From Solibaculum mannosilyticum (GTDB lineage: Bacteria > Bacillota > Clostridia > Oscillospirales > Acutalibacteraceae): DNA of 64,000 bases. The notes beneath the pieces were generated by a model. That model was given only the letters and a program-made list of their open reading frames with translations. It searched no databases and had not been told where the DNA came from. Below, piece after piece: positions 55,280 through 64,000 of the stretch; position 1 is the stretch's first letter; every line of letters begins with the position of its first letter. The DNA is taken from the NCBI RefSeq assembly GCF_015140235.1, contig NZ_AP023321.1, positions 796,501 to 860,500 of the forward strand, in the 5' to 3' direction. The position numbers and the translations under genes are program-made.

Positions 55280-58200
55280 ATGAAGAAATGGAAGAAGCTT
55301 ATGTCGGCCTTTTTGGCTACCGCTATGGCGGCATCTGTCGCGGTTCCCACTGCAGCAGTCAGCGCCAATGAACCGACAGAGCCAGTCCCAGAGGATGGAA
55401 GAATTTATTCTATCGCAACCGCCCATCTGGATACGGTATGGAACTGGGAATTTGGAGTAACGGTGCGCGATTATCTGCCCGCTGTATTTAATCAGAACTT
55501 CGCCTATATTGAGGAGAATCCGGATTACAACTTCAATTTTGAAGGCGCCTATCGGTATGACGTCATTAAGGAGTACTATCCGGAAGTCTACGAACAGATC
55601 GGTGAATACATAGCGGAAGGCCGGTGGAATACCGCAGGAAGTTCCTGGGAAAACGGTGATGTCAATGGTCCGTCTCCGGAAGGGCTTTTCCGCAATATTT
55701 TGTACGGAAATCAATTCTTTGCCGATGAATTCGGCAATGATAAACGCAGCAAGGATATTTATCTGCCCGACTGTTTCGGATTTGGCAAAGCGCTTCCCTC
55801 CATTATGGTGCACTCCAATTTGCTGGGTTTCTCGACCCAGAAGCTGTATACAGCCTCATGGGGCTGCAGCGTGGATAAGCCCTACGACGTAGGACGCTGG
55901 ACGGGTCCGGACGGCAAGACAGCTCTGGCTTCGGTTGTAAACACCGACTACAACTATCAGACGCCTTCTAATATACGATCCGCCATGGCGAGCCGCCTCG
56001 CCACCAATAAGAATAACGGCTGGAACGGCGTTACCTACTACCACGGCATCGGCGACTGCGGCGGCGGTCCTACTGCCAGTTCTGTACGTAACCTGATGAG
56101 CGCCATCAGCCAGAACGATGAGAATGCCGTTAAGGTCATTTCGTCCTCCACCGACCAATGGGCCAGAGACATTACTGCTGAAGAAAAAGCCGCTCTGCCC
56201 AACTATGACGGCGAATTCCTGATGAGTGAACACGGCACCGGTTCTTATACCGCCCGTACAACCGGTCACCGTTGGAACAGCCGCAATGAGCTTTTGGGCA
56301 CCAATGCCGAAGCTGCTGCAGTGGCGGCCAGCTGGCTGGGCACGCAGGAGTATCCCATGGATGCTCTGACTACTGCATGGAAACGGGTGATTACTCATCA
56401 GTTCCACGACGATATTACAGGAACCAGCGTAGCAGCCGTTTATCTGCGCAGCTGGAACGATTATATGTTATCCCTCAACCAATTTGGCAATGAGTATGAA
56501 AATGCCATTGGCGGCGTGGCGTCTGTGATGGATACCAGCAAAGCCGAAGGCGTGGCATTGGTGGTCAATAATCCTGTGGCCGCCGACCGCCAAGATATCG
56601 TCACTGCCAGCGTCACCATGCCGGAAGAATGCGAATTTATCCGGGTGTACGATGATCAGGGCAAAGAAGTGGCTTCCCAGATCCTCTCCAGGGAGGGCAA
56701 CACTTTAGAAATTGCCTTTGAAGCCGATGTCGAATCCATGGGTTACCGTGTCTATGACGTCCGCAAAGCCGACGCCGCCAGTGAAGTGGCCAGCGCCTTG
56801 AAGGTCACAGAAAACACCCTGGAAAACGGCAAATACACTGTCACTATCGACGACAATGGCGACATCAGCAGCATCTATGACAAAGAGCTTGAAAAAGAAC
56901 TGCTTGCCGATCCCATCCGCATGGGTATGTTTAACGATACTCCTGCTACTTGGCAGGCATGGGAACTCACGCTCAGCAACTACTGGAATAAAGACCCCCA
57001 TACTTATGTTGCCGACACAGCATCAAAGATGGAGATTGTGGAAAACGGTCCGGCACGGGTAGCAATTAAAGTGACCCGTCAGTTCCAGAACTCCACTTAT
57101 GAGCAAGTGATCAGCCTGGAGAACGGCGGTCAGACTGTGGATGTTCAAAACTGGATCGACTGGGATGAACGTTCCACCTTCCTCAAGAGCGAATTCAACC
57201 TGAGCTGTGGCAACTCCAATGCCACTTACGACTTAGGCTTGGGAGCAGTTGAACGTCCTAACAATACCAGCCGTCTGGCTGAAGTACCTGCTCAGAAATG
57301 GGCCGACATCACCGCTGAAGACGGCAGTTATGGCGTATCCATCCTCAGCGATAGCCGAAATGGCTGGGACAAACCCTATGACGATACCCTGCGTCTGACA
57401 TTGATCCATACACCCCATAAGGACCATCCATGGGACGGCGATCACGGGATGAACCTGCTGGATGTAGGCGAGAACGTGTTTGGTTACTCCATCTATGGCC
57501 ATGAAGGCGTTGTGGACGGCAGCACTCAGAAGGAAGCCCAATTCTTCACCCAACCTATGACGGCATATCAGACCGTTCAGCATGAGGGTAACTTGGGTTC
57601 CAATTATTCCTTTGCCAGCGTCAGCAATGACGACATTATCATCCGGGCCATCAAAGCCGGTGAAGTGGGCGAAGGTTTGGAGAACAAGGGTGATGAAATC
57701 ATTGTCCGTTTCAATGAAGGCGCAAACAAAGCCGCATCCGATGTTGAATTCACCATTGGCGACGGCATTGAGTCGGTTCGTCCGGTATTCGCATCAGAAG
57801 AGAGCTTGACAGAGGAAGCTTTGGCTGAGACCAGTGCCTATCGTCTGGAAGACGGTAAACTGATCTTTGACATGACTCCCTATGAAGTTCGTACCTTTGC
57901 CCTGAAATTGAAGGATCCTACCGTCAAAGGAGAGAAAGCCGATTCTGCATCGGTTACCCTGCCTTATGACACCGATGCTATTTCCTCCAATGCCAATAAG
58001 GATGATGCTGATTTAACCGTCAATCAGGATGCATTCCCCAGTGAACTGCTTCCTGGAACGATCACAGCTGCCGGTGTAGACTTTGTCCTGGGCAGCGAAG
58101 AAGACGGTCAAAATAATGCGCTCAAAGCCAAGGGGCAGACCATCAATCTGCCGGAGGGCAACTACAATACCCTGTATCTCTTGGCATTCTCCATCAACAA

Positions 58201-61200
58201 TGACCGTGAAGCCACCTTCCAGGTTGGCGACAGCACACAAACCATCAGCATCGCCGATTATGCTGAGAATGTCGGCGAATGGAATTATGTTACCAATATG
58301 ATTCCTGAACGCAATGGTTACATCAAAGAAGATGACGTTGCTTTTGTGTCTACCCATCGTCATTACCGTGATACCGATAAGATCGCAGCCGACACCTATA
58401 TGTTCAAATACGCTCTGGATATTCCGGAAGGAGCTACCACTGTCACCCTGCCGGATGACGAGGATGTTGTCATTATGGCTGCAACGGTTGCGGACGAGAG
58501 TGCGCCGGGTAAAGTTGTTACCGAGCTCTATGATTCCAGAGAGCGCAATGACGACCGCGGTGAGATCAGTGCTTACAAAGGCGGGGCTACCGGATTTGAA
58601 TCTACAGATCCTACCCCGGTAAGCAATAAGAATCAGTGGTCCAGCAACGTAGAAAACGTCAGCCTAGGAGCTGCTTCTTACGGCGGCCATGACAGCAGCG
58701 GCGTCTATAAGATGAGTGGTAAAATCCGTCAGGGATCGGGCGCTGCAAACGATACCACAGCTCCTGTTTTGGAAGGCTACATCTACTATAATACTGAGAT
58801 CCCTGTTGAAGAGGATACCTACGTCAGCTACTGGATGAAGACAGACTCTGGTTGCAACAACCATGTAAACCTTGATCTGAATTTTGCAGACGGATTACCC
58901 TTAAGCGAACGTCCAGATGCAGTGGATCAAAATGGCATTTCCATGAGTCCAGCTGCAACACGTCCGGGCAAGGACGGCGAATGGGTATTTGTCACCTGTG
59001 ATATCGGAAAATTCGCTGCCGGCAATACCATTACAGACGTTTTGTTTAGCTATCAGGATCACGATCGCACCACCTCTGATCCTTTGTACTTTACCGCTTA
59101 TATTGACGATCTGTTCATTGGCAGCGCAAGCTACATGAAGGATCTGCTCAAGGAAAAGATTGAAGAAGCGTCTGCTATTGAAGGAGGTCTTTATACTCCG
59201 GAGACCTTTGAAGCTCTGCAAAAAGCGATTGAAAATGCCCAGGCTGTTGTGGAAGATCCCGATGCCAGCATTGATGACATTAATACCGCTTCCACTGCAC
59301 TTGAGAATGCCGTTAAAGCATTGGTCAGCAACGGCAAAGCTGAATTGGCCGCTGCATTGGTAGAAGCAAAGGCCATCGATGGCGCAGGTTACACCGAGGA
59401 ATCTTTTGACGTTTTGACCGCAGCGATCAAAGATGGTCAGACGGTATATGACAATCCTGAGTCTACCAAAGAACAGCGAGACAATGCGACAAAGGCCATC
59501 AAAGACGCTATTGCTGGTCTGGAAAGCAATGCTACCCGAGCTCCCTTTGATAAGATCGAAGCGGAATCCTACAATGCCAACTTCTCCGACGATAATTTGA
59601 GCGTGCGGAACGATTCCAATGCCAGCGGTGGACAAGCCCTCTCGGGCAGCTACTATGGCAATAGTACAGCAGCCTTCCGCCGTATAGACTTTACCGATAC
59701 CAACGGCGCCTCCGGTATCACCGTCGGTTATCAGCAGTATTGGGGTAACAGTTCGCTCGAGATCCGCACCGGTTCCCCCACCGGCCCACTGGTAGCAACC
59801 CTGAGCCTGCCCAGCACCGGCTGGTATGAATATGGCGAAGAAACCTTTGATTTGGACACTGTCCTCCCGGCTGGACTGACTCACGTTTACGTAACCCTGA
59901 AATCCAGCTCCCTGTTGTACCTCGACTACATCCAGTTCGTCGAGGCTGAGAATCCCGACGGCCCTCCCACCGATAAGAATAAGCAGGATCTGCAGGCCGC
60001 TTTGGACGAAGCCGCAACCAAGGACGCCAAATATTTCACTGAGGATTCCTATGCCGCTTTGGACGAAGCTGTGAAAGCTGCTGAAGCTGTCAAGGCAGAT
60101 CCCGATGCAACCTCCGGCGAATACAATATTGCGATTGCCGACCTGCGTGAAGCCCTCGCCGGCTTGGTTGACAACGGTGTCAAGGGCCTGACCGAAGCTA
60201 TTGAAAAAGCCAAAGGCTACAGCAACGACGATAACAAGTATACAGAAGAATCCTATGCTGCTTTGACCAAGGCTGTAGAAGATGCTGAAGCTATCCTTGA
60301 AAAGGAAGACGCCACCAAGGAAGAGCGCGATAACGCAGCTTCTGCTGTCAATGATGCGATCAACGGACTGCAAGAACGACGCGATGCTTATACTAGGATC
60401 GAAGCCGAAACTTATGATGAAGATCATGACATTGTCAACGATGGTCCCAACATCGGCGGCGTACAGCCAGGCGATTGGGTCGGTTATCATGCTGTTGATT
60501 TTGGTAAATTAGGCGCTGAGTCCTTCACTATGTACTACTCCGCTGAAAACGGCGGCGATGGAAACCGTACCGTTGACATCTGGATTGACGGTCATGACGA
60601 AGCTTCCGGCGGTACTAAGATCGGCAGCCTGACTGTAAGACAGACCGGCGGCTGGAGTAGATACCAGGAAGCCAGCGGTAACTTGGATGTGATTCCCACA
60701 GGAGTGCATACCGTTTATTTGACCTTCTCTGGCAACTATAGTTATGTTGTCAATGTTGACTGGTTCCAGTTCACCGAAGCTGAACCCAGCATCCCCAGCG
60801 AAGAAGACCTGCAGGCATTGAAAGACGCTATCGCAGAAGCAGAAGCTTACGATGCCAACAACTATACGGAAGATTCCTATGCAGCCCTGACCTCCGCCGT
60901 GGAAGCCGGCAAGGCCCTGCTCGACAACGCCGAGGCTACCAAGACCCAGGTCTTGGATGCCACCCAGGCCATCAAGGACGCCATCGACGCCCTTACTGCT
61001 AAGGAATTCGTCCTCTCCGCTTCGGCTGATAAGGATACTTATGAGCCCAACGAGACCATTACCCTCACCATCAAGACCTCCGCTGACCGCAGCCGCTTCG
61101 CCCTCCTCAACGAGAACGGCAAATATGTCACCATCCTTGGCATGAAGTCGGTGTACAACCCCGAGGACAACACCAAGACATGGACCATCAAGACTGCCGT

Positions 61201-61606
61201 AGCATCCCAGGGAGAGAACCGCGTGCTGACGATCGCCACAGCAGCTGTGGGAGGAAGCTTTGTGAACTCTTCAGTGACAGTGAGCTTCTCGGTGGCAGCC
61301 AAGCCGTCGGGAGAGAAGATCCTGTCGGTATCGAGTGCAGGAATGGCGAAGGTAAATGAATCGTTCGTTGTAGAAGTAGAGACCACAGCAAATGTGGAGA
61401 CAGTAGGCATCTTCAACGAAAGAGGAAATGCGATCACGAAGGAAGCAGTAGAGAGCACGGTAAACGGAGATGTAAAGACCTTCAAGATCACGATATCGGT
61501 TGGATCTGTAGGCAACCGCATCTTCACGGCCAAGATCAAGGATCCCGCAACTGGCCGTTACATTGATGATCCCTGCCTCACCTTCCCCATTACTATCACC
61601 AAATAA
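55280..61606 (+). CDS. Giant secreted GH38 alpha-mannosidase with FIVAR, CBM6-like and Ig-like modules
   Basis: Expected to cleave alpha-mannosides outside the cell. The start is ATG 55280, 10 bases after GGAGG, giving 2108 aa. A signal peptide (about 1-29, ending AAVSA) leads to the GH38 catalytic region. Zinc ligands are H49-L-D51, D164 (the likely nucleophile, in LPDCFGFG) and H376 (FHDDITGTS). Beta domains follow to about 1150, then a concanavalin-like module near 1150-1280. FIVAR repeats 1-2 (about 1284-1418), a CBM6-like domain (1426-1555), FIVARs 3-4 (1568-1702), a second CBM6-like domain (1703-1833) and FIVAR 5 (1842-1910) lead to two Ig-like repeats to the end. No LPXTG or S-layer anchor is seen. 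Substrate may be host N-glycans; this is inferred. Confidence 0.9.
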   Translation: MKKWKKLMSAFLATAMAASVAVPTAAVSANEPTEPVPEDGRIYSIATAHLDTVWNWEFGVTVRDYLPAVFNQNFAYIEENPDYNFNFEGAYRYDVIKEYYPEVYEQIGEYIAEGRWNTAGSSWENGDVNGPSPEGLFRNILYGNQFFADEFGNDKRSKDIYLPDCFGFGKALPSIMVHSNLLGFSTQKLYTASWGCSVDKPYDVGRWTGPDGKTALASVVNTDYNYQTPSNIRSAMASRLATNKNNGWNGVTYYHGIGDCGGGPTASSVRNLMSAISQNDENAVKVISSSTDQWARDITAEEKAALPNYDGEFLMSEHGTGSYTARTTGHRWNSRNELLGTNAEAAAVAASWLGTQEYPMDALTTAWKRVITHQFHDDITGTSVAAVYLRSWNDYMLSLNQFGNEYENAIGGVASVMDTSKAEGVALVVNNPVAADRQDIVTASVTMPEECEFIRVYDDQGKEVASQILSREGNTLEIAFEADVESMGYRVYDVRKADAASEVASALKVTENTLENGKYTVTIDDNGDISSIYDKELEKELLADPIRMGMFNDTPATWQAWELTLSNYWNKDPHTYVADTASKMEIVENGPARVAIKVTRQFQNSTYEQVISLENGGQTVDVQNWIDWDERSTFLKSEFNLSCGNSNATYDLGLGAVERPNNTSRLAEVPAQKWADITAEDGSYGVSILSDSRNGWDKPYDDTLRLTLIHTPHKDHPWDGDHGMNLLDVGENVFGYSIYGHEGVVDGSTQKEAQFFTQPMTAYQTVQHEGNLGSNYSFASVSNDDIIIRAIKAGEVGEGLENKGDEIIVRFNEGANKAASDVEFTIGDGIESVRPVFASEESLTEEALAETSAYRLEDGKLIFDMTPYEVRTFALKLKDPTVKGEKADSASVTLPYDTDAISSNANKDDADLTVNQDAFPSELLPGTITAAGVDFVLGSEEDGQNNALKAKGQTINLPEGNYNTLYLLAFSINNDREATFQVGDSTQTISIADYAENVGEWNYVTNMIPERNGYIKEDDVAFVSTHRHYRDTDKIAADTYMFKYALDIPEGATTVTLPDDEDVVIMAATVADESAPGKVVTELYDSRERNDDRGEISAYKGGATGFESTDPTPVSNKNQWSSNVENVSLGAASYGGHDSSGVYKMSGKIRQGSGAANDTTAPVLEGYIYYNTEIPVEEDTYVSYWMKTDSGCNNHVNLDLNFADGLPLSERPDAVDQNGISMSPAATRPGKDGEWVFVTCDIGKFAAGNTITDVLFSYQDHDRTTSDPLYFTAYIDDLFIGSASYMKDLLKEKIEEASAIEGGLYTPETFEALQKAIENAQAVVEDPDASIDDINTASTALENAVKALVSNGKAELAAALVEAKAIDGAGYTEESFDVLTAAIKDGQTVYDNPESTKEQRDNATKAIKDAIAGLESNATRAPFDKIEAESYNANFSDDNLSVRNDSNASGGQALSGSYYGNSTAAFRRIDFTDTNGASGITVGYQQYWGNSSLEIRTGSPTGPLVATLSLPSTGWYEYGEETFDLDTVLPAGLTHVYVTLKSSSLLYLDYIQFVEAENPDGPPTDKNKQDLQAALDEAATKDAKYFTEDSYAALDEAVKAAEAVKADPDATSGEYNIAIADLREALAGLVDNGVKGLTEAIEKAKGYSNDDNKYTEESYAALTKAVEDAEAILEKEDATKEERDNAASAVNDAINGLQERRDAYTRIEAETYDEDHDIVNDGPNIGGVQPGDWVGYHAVDFGKLGAESFTMYYSAENGGDGNRTVDIWIDGHDEASGGTKIGSLTVRQTGGWSRYQEASGNLDVIPTGVHTVYLTFSGNYSYVVNVDWFQFTEAEPSIPSEEDLQALKDAIAEAEAYDANNYTEDSYAALTSAVEAGKALLDNAEATKTQVLDATQAIKDAIDALTAKEFVLSASADKDTYEPNETITLTIKTSADRSRFALLNENGKYVTILGMKSVYNPEDNTKTWTIKTAVASQGENRVLTIATAAVGGSFVNSSVTVSFSVAAKPSGEKILSVSSAGMAKVNESFVVEVETTANVETVGIFNERGNAITKEAVESTVNGDVKTFKITISVGSVGNRIFTAKIKDPATGRYIDDPCLTFPITITK

Positions 61607-61662
61607 CATTTGGAGAAAAGTTGATGATCAACGATAGCTCTAAGTAAAAATAGAGTCTATGG

Positions 61663-61700
61663 AAAGTCCCCGACTGTGTAACAACAGCCGGGGACTTTTT
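61663..61700 (+). terminator. Intrinsic terminator after the GH38 gene
   Basis: AAAGTCCCCG and CGGGGACTTT, with an inner CTGT/ACAG stem, followed by TTTTT. Confidence 0.9.
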
Positions 61701-61723
61701 ATGATATATTTCTGCGGAAAAAA

Positions 61724-62266
61724 TCAATAATTTTCCGCTTTGATTTCAAAGAAAGATTGGGTGCGTTTGCAGACGGGACATATTTGAGGAGCAGAATTGC
61801 CTACATGAATATGGCCGCAAGAGCGGCACTTCCATATTACAGTATTACCCTTCTGGAATACCTCTCCATTGCCGAGATTATCAATCAACTTGCGATAACG
61901 TTCTTCATGTTCCTTTTCAATTTTTGCAATTAGATCCATTTTGGCAGCAATTTCGGTGAACCCTTCCTCTCTTGCAACCTGGGCATATTCTTTATACATA
62001 TCGGTCCATTCAAAATGTTCGCCGTCAGCACAGTCTCCTAGGTTCTGAAGAGTAGAGGGGATGGATCCACCTTTCAGATACTGAAGCCAAATAGATGCGT
62101 GGATAGCCTCATTATCGGACGTCTCCTGAAAGATAGCTCCAATTTGTTCATAACCGTCTTTTCGAGCTTGTTCGGCGTAGATTCCGTATTTTGTTCGGGC
62201 TTGGGATTCCCCAGCAAAAGCAGCCATTAGATTTGCTTCGGTTCTGCTTCCTTTGAGTTCGGGCAT
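61724..62266 (-). CDS. rbr: Rubrerythrin
   Basis: Diiron peroxidase that reduces hydrogen peroxide in anaerobes. The N-terminal four-helix bundle holds the diiron ligands (ETSDNEAIH and EKEHEERY). A C-terminal rubredoxin domain has the pairs CRSC and CPVC. At 180 aa it matches classic rubrerythrins. It has GGAGG before its ATG. It marks an anaerobic host. Confidence 0.95.
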   Translation of the reverse strand: MPELKGSRTEANLMAAFAGESQARTKYGIYAEQARKDGYEQIGAIFQETSDNEAIHASIWLQYLKGGSIPSTLQNLGDCADGEHFEWTDMYKEYAQVAREEGFTEIAAKMDLIAKIEKEHEERYRKLIDNLGNGEVFQKGNTVIWKCRSCGHIHVGNSAPQICPVCKRTQSFFEIKAENY

Positions 62267-62350
62267 ACAAAATTCCTCCTTTTATGGTTTACACACTGGC
62301 ATCGATATTAGTATGGAACCAATCTATCCTAAAAATTCGTGATCTGGAGG

Positions 62351-62389
62351 AAAAAAGAAAATCCCCTACCAGAAAATGACGGTAGGGGA
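62351..62389 (-). terminator. Second terminator after rplL
   Basis: Minus strand CCCCTACC pairs with GGTAGGGG and is followed by ATTTTCTTTTTT. It lies just past the first rplL terminator. Confidence 0.75.
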
Positions 62390-62390
62390 G

Positions 62391-62435
62391 AAATAAAAAG
62401 CCGGCAACCAGATCTTAAGACCTGATTGTCGGCTG
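62391..62435 (-). terminator. Terminator after rplL
   Basis: Minus strand CAGCCGACAATCAG pairs with CTGGTTGCCGGC (one mismatch and a G-T pair) and is followed by TTTTTATTT. Confidence 0.8.
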
Positions 62436-62454
62436 AACATGTAGAAATAAAAAC

Positions 62455-62832
62455 TTATTTCACTTCGACGGTAGCGCCAGCTTCCTTCAGCTTAGCTTCC
62501 ATAGCGGAGGCATCGTCCTTGGAGACGCCTTCCTTCAGAGCCTTGGGAGCGCCGTCGACCAGAGCCTTAGCTTCCTTCAGGCCCAGGCCAGTCAGCTCGC
62601 GGACAACCTTGATAACAGCGATCTTGTTAGCGCCAGCGTCCTTCAGGACAACGTCAAATTCAGTCTTCTCTTCAGCGGCAGGAGCAGCACCGGCAGCAGG
62701 AGCAGCGGCAACAGCAACAGGAGCAGCGGCAGAAACACCGAATTCCTCTTCCAGAGCCTTAACGAGCTCAGACAGTTCCAGAACGGTCAGGGACTTAACA
62801 TCTTCAATAAGCTTCAAAACTTTCTCAGACAT
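62455..62832 (-). CDS. rplL: Ribosomal protein L7/L12
   Basis: Forms the flexible stalk of the 50S subunit that recruits translation factors. The 125-aa protein has the N-terminal dimerisation helices ([20 protein letters not shown]) and an Ala-rich hinge (about 38-52). The C-terminal domain contains [20 protein letters not shown]. It lies downstream of rplJ in the usual order. Confidence 0.97.
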   Translation of the reverse strand: MSEKVLKLIEDVKSLTVLELSELVKALEEEFGVSAAAPVAVAAAPAAGAAPAAEEKTEFDVVLKDAGANKIAVIKVVRELTGLGLKEAKALVDGAPKALKEGVSKDDASAMEAKLKEAGATVEVK

Positions 62833-62891
62833 GGTAAAATACCTCCATAAATCATCATTATAAATTTAAACTTGGGACTAAAAATGTGGGA

Positions 62892-63422
62892 TTAAGCACC
62901 TTGCTTTTCAGCAATGGCGTTAAGAACGCGAGCCAGGCCGCTGAGGTTGGCATTAAGCACATACACCAAACCAGTGATAGGGGCGTTCAAGCCGCCAAGA
63001 GTCTTGGCGATAAGGACTTCCTTGGACGGCAGTTTTGCGAGTTCTTCCACACCGGACTTATCCAGCACATCTCCGTCCACAAAACCGGCTTTCAGCTGAA
63101 TGGCTTTATTTTTCTCAGCGCATTCGGCCAAAATTTTAGCAGCGGCAACATAGTCCTCATTGCTCAGAGCGATAGCAGTGCTTCCCGAAAGAACACCGTT
63201 CAATCCCTCCAAGTTGGCTTTCTGAGCAGCCAGACGCAACAGAGTGTTTTTCACAACCATGTATTCCACGCCGGCTTCACGCAGATTCTTACGCAGCTGA
63301 GTATCATCGGCCACGTTGATGCCCTGATAACTTACCACAACACCAGCGACAGCATTGTTCAGCTTCTCAGCCAATTGAGCGACAAATTCCTGCTTCTGCT
63401 CCAAAATCTTCTGACTAGGCAA
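62892..63422 (-). CDS. rplJ: Ribosomal protein L10
   Basis: L10 anchors L7/L12 dimers to the ribosome and represses its own operon by binding the leader. The 176-aa protein shows VVVSYQGINVADDTQLRKNL and VVKNTLLRLAAQ, conserved L10 blocks. The TTG start has GGAGG nine bases upstream. rplJ-rplL is transcribed from the promoter near 63643 through the L10 leader. Confidence 0.96.
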   Translation of the reverse strand: MPSQKILEQKQEFVAQLAEKLNNAVAGVVVSYQGINVADDTQLRKNLREAGVEYMVVKNTLLRLAAQKANLEGLNGVLSGSTAIALSNEDYVAAAKILAECAEKNKAIQLKAGFVDGDVLDKSGVEELAKLPSKEVLIAKTLGGLNAPITGLVYVLNANLSGLARVLNAIAEKQGA

Positions 63423-63429
63423 TCGATTT

Positions 63430-63605
63430 CACCTCCGATGAAAAAGGGTAAGTGTGCAAAACAAAAGCCCTTCCCACCTGGCCGGCGAAAAGGGCATAAC
63501 AGCAAAATGAAACGGCAAAAACCGTCTTTTCTGATGCTCCATTCCTCGGCAGGCTGGTTATCAAACCATTAAGCATTGCGCACCTGCTGTCTTTAGAACT
63601 TAAAC
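63430..63605 (-). ncRNA. L10 leader (rplJ leader) RNA with attenuator hairpin
   Basis: The minus-strand transcript starts AAAGACAGCAGGTGC and, after a short stem-loop, reads CCTGCCGAGGA, the classical L10 leader signature. L10 (with L7/L12) binds this to control rplJL. Closer to the gene, GCCCTT and AAGGGC form a hairpin followed by TTTTGTTTT (63457-63496), a likely attenuator. Confidence 0.88.
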
Positions 63606-63614
63606 AGCTTTTTT

Positions 63615-63643
63615 ACTTTACCATACCCGATCAAAAAAGTCAA
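63615..63643 (-). promoter_or_regulatory. Predicted promoter of rplJL
   Basis: Minus strand TTGACT (63638-63643) and TAAAGT (63615-63620), 17-base spacer. Confidence 0.75.
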
Positions 63644-63684
63644 GTAAAAGGATGAAAATGTCAGAAAAATTTCTGATCTTACAT

Positions 63685-63724
63685 AAAAACAGGGTATCCT
63701 CTTTTTAAGGAATACCCTGTTTTT
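63685..63724 (-). terminator. Terminator after the partial minus-strand gene
   Basis: AAAACAGGGTAT pairs with ATACCCTGTTTT; on the minus strand it follows the gene that ends at 63746 and is followed by TTTTTATG. Confidence 0.8.
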
Positions 63725-63745
63725 AGACAATGCGCTTTGGAATGA

Positions 63746-64000
63746 TTAGTAGCTGACTTGACTATAATCGTTTCCAATTACCTCATAATAAGTGCCGGAT
63801 AGATCGCCTAAAGAGCTTTCATAGTTGAGATTGACATCTTTTAAGCCAATGGTAGAATATCTCATCCGAATGATTTTTCCAGCATCAGTAGAACCTTCTA
63901 CGAAGGTCTTTTTAAAGATGTTATTGGTGATAGAGGCAAAACGTCCATCGCCTTCACGATAGACAGCATTGATTCCATAACCGCCACCGGATGATTCAGA
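63746..64000 (-). CDS. C-terminal part of an unknown protein (5' end beyond the window)
   Basis: An open frame of 84 codons reaches the window edge and ends at TAA 63746-63748. The visible segment begins SESSGGGYGINAVYREGDGR and ends EVIGNDYSQVSY. Aromatic, Ser and Gly residues and short strands suggest a beta-rich extracellular or lipoprotein-type domain. I do not recognise a family. The terminator just beyond supports a real gene end. Confidence 0.6.
   Translation of the reverse strand, partial: SESSGGGYGINAVYREGDGRFASITNNIFKKTFVEGSTDAGKIIRMRYSTIGLKDVNLNYESSLGDLSGTYYEVIGNDYSQVSY

Noticed and set aside
58901-60490. A 529-codon minus-strand open frame within the GH38 gene
   Set aside because: Arises from regular Ala/Glu/Asp-rich FIVAR repeats on the other strand; no ribosome site or promoter.
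59130-61008. Repeated similar DNA in the FIVAR region as possible CRISPR or mobile repeats
   Set aside because: The repetition is at protein level, in frame within one long gene, with diverged nucleotides and no spacer pattern.

Overview
The window looks like one chromosomal segment of a spore-forming anaerobic Firmicute of the class Clostridia, most like a gut Oscillospiraceae/Ruminococcaceae-type organism (inference). The reasons are a moderately GC-rich coding style, Gram-positive ribosome binding sites, sporulation genes (gerW/ytfJ, spoVM, sipL, spoIVA), a PASTA-domain kinase, CdaA/CdaR, rubrerythrin for oxygen stress, and a very large secreted glycosidase built for host-type glycans. I saw no insertion sequence, prophage, CRISPR array, tRNA or rRNA gene.

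Layout. 1-4.9 kb: end of a condensin/spore/cell-wall cluster (scpA, scpB, DUF2953, gerW, dacF, an RluB-type pseudouridine synthase). 4.9-8.2 kb: a three-gene biotin-dependent carboxyl-transfer operon resembling the 12S, 1.3S and 5S parts of transcarboxylase. 8.3-21.7 kb: a long housekeeping operon from one promoter, with many overlapping genes (yicC, remA, gmk, rpoZ, priA, def, fmt, yugP, rsmB, rlmN, stp, prkC, rsgA, thiN). 21.8-25.9 kb: a spore-coat morphogenesis island with a 50-aa membrane protein, a 29-aa SpoVM, a 136-aa unknown, SipL and SpoIVA. 26-32.2 kb: a sugar catabolism locus (ChbG-type deacetylase, PfkB kinase, D-lyxose/D-mannose isomerase-like cupin, class II aldolase, ROK repressor, DUF4432 epimerase). 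32.4-35.2 kb: XpaC-TelA pair and a thiamine-binding protein. 35.3-40.2 kb (minus): ABC transporter with a coiled-coil FtsX permease and a TetR regulator.

40.3-48 kb: UDP-glucuronate/galacturonate formation, ispD-ispF, a DUF3343/cysteine desulfurase pair, and cdaA-cdaR. 48-52.4 kb (minus): metG-tatD-radical SAM, then a DivIVA-like coiled-coil protein. 52.6-54.9 kb: a degenerate patatin-like protein and a MATE exporter behind a structured leader with a terminator, a candidate guanidine-IV (mepA-motif) riboswitch. 55.2-61.6 kb: a 2108-aa secreted GH38 alpha-mannosidase with FIVAR, CBM6-like and Ig-like modules. 61.7-64 kb (minus): rubrerythrin, rplL, rplJ with an L10 leader, and the 3' end of an unknown gene.

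How the genes may work together (inference): the secreted mannosidase could release mannose. The sugar locus, about 24 kb away, carries an isomerase of a family acting on lyxose/mannose, a sugar kinase and an aldolase that could process it. The spore genes form a basement-layer module in which SpoVM, SipL and SpoIVA are expected to act together on the forespore membrane. The strongest leads are the SpoVM/SipL/SpoIVA island with two uncharacterised small proteins, the sugar locus, the giant mannosidase with a 3' codon-usage switch, and the MATE leader RNA.
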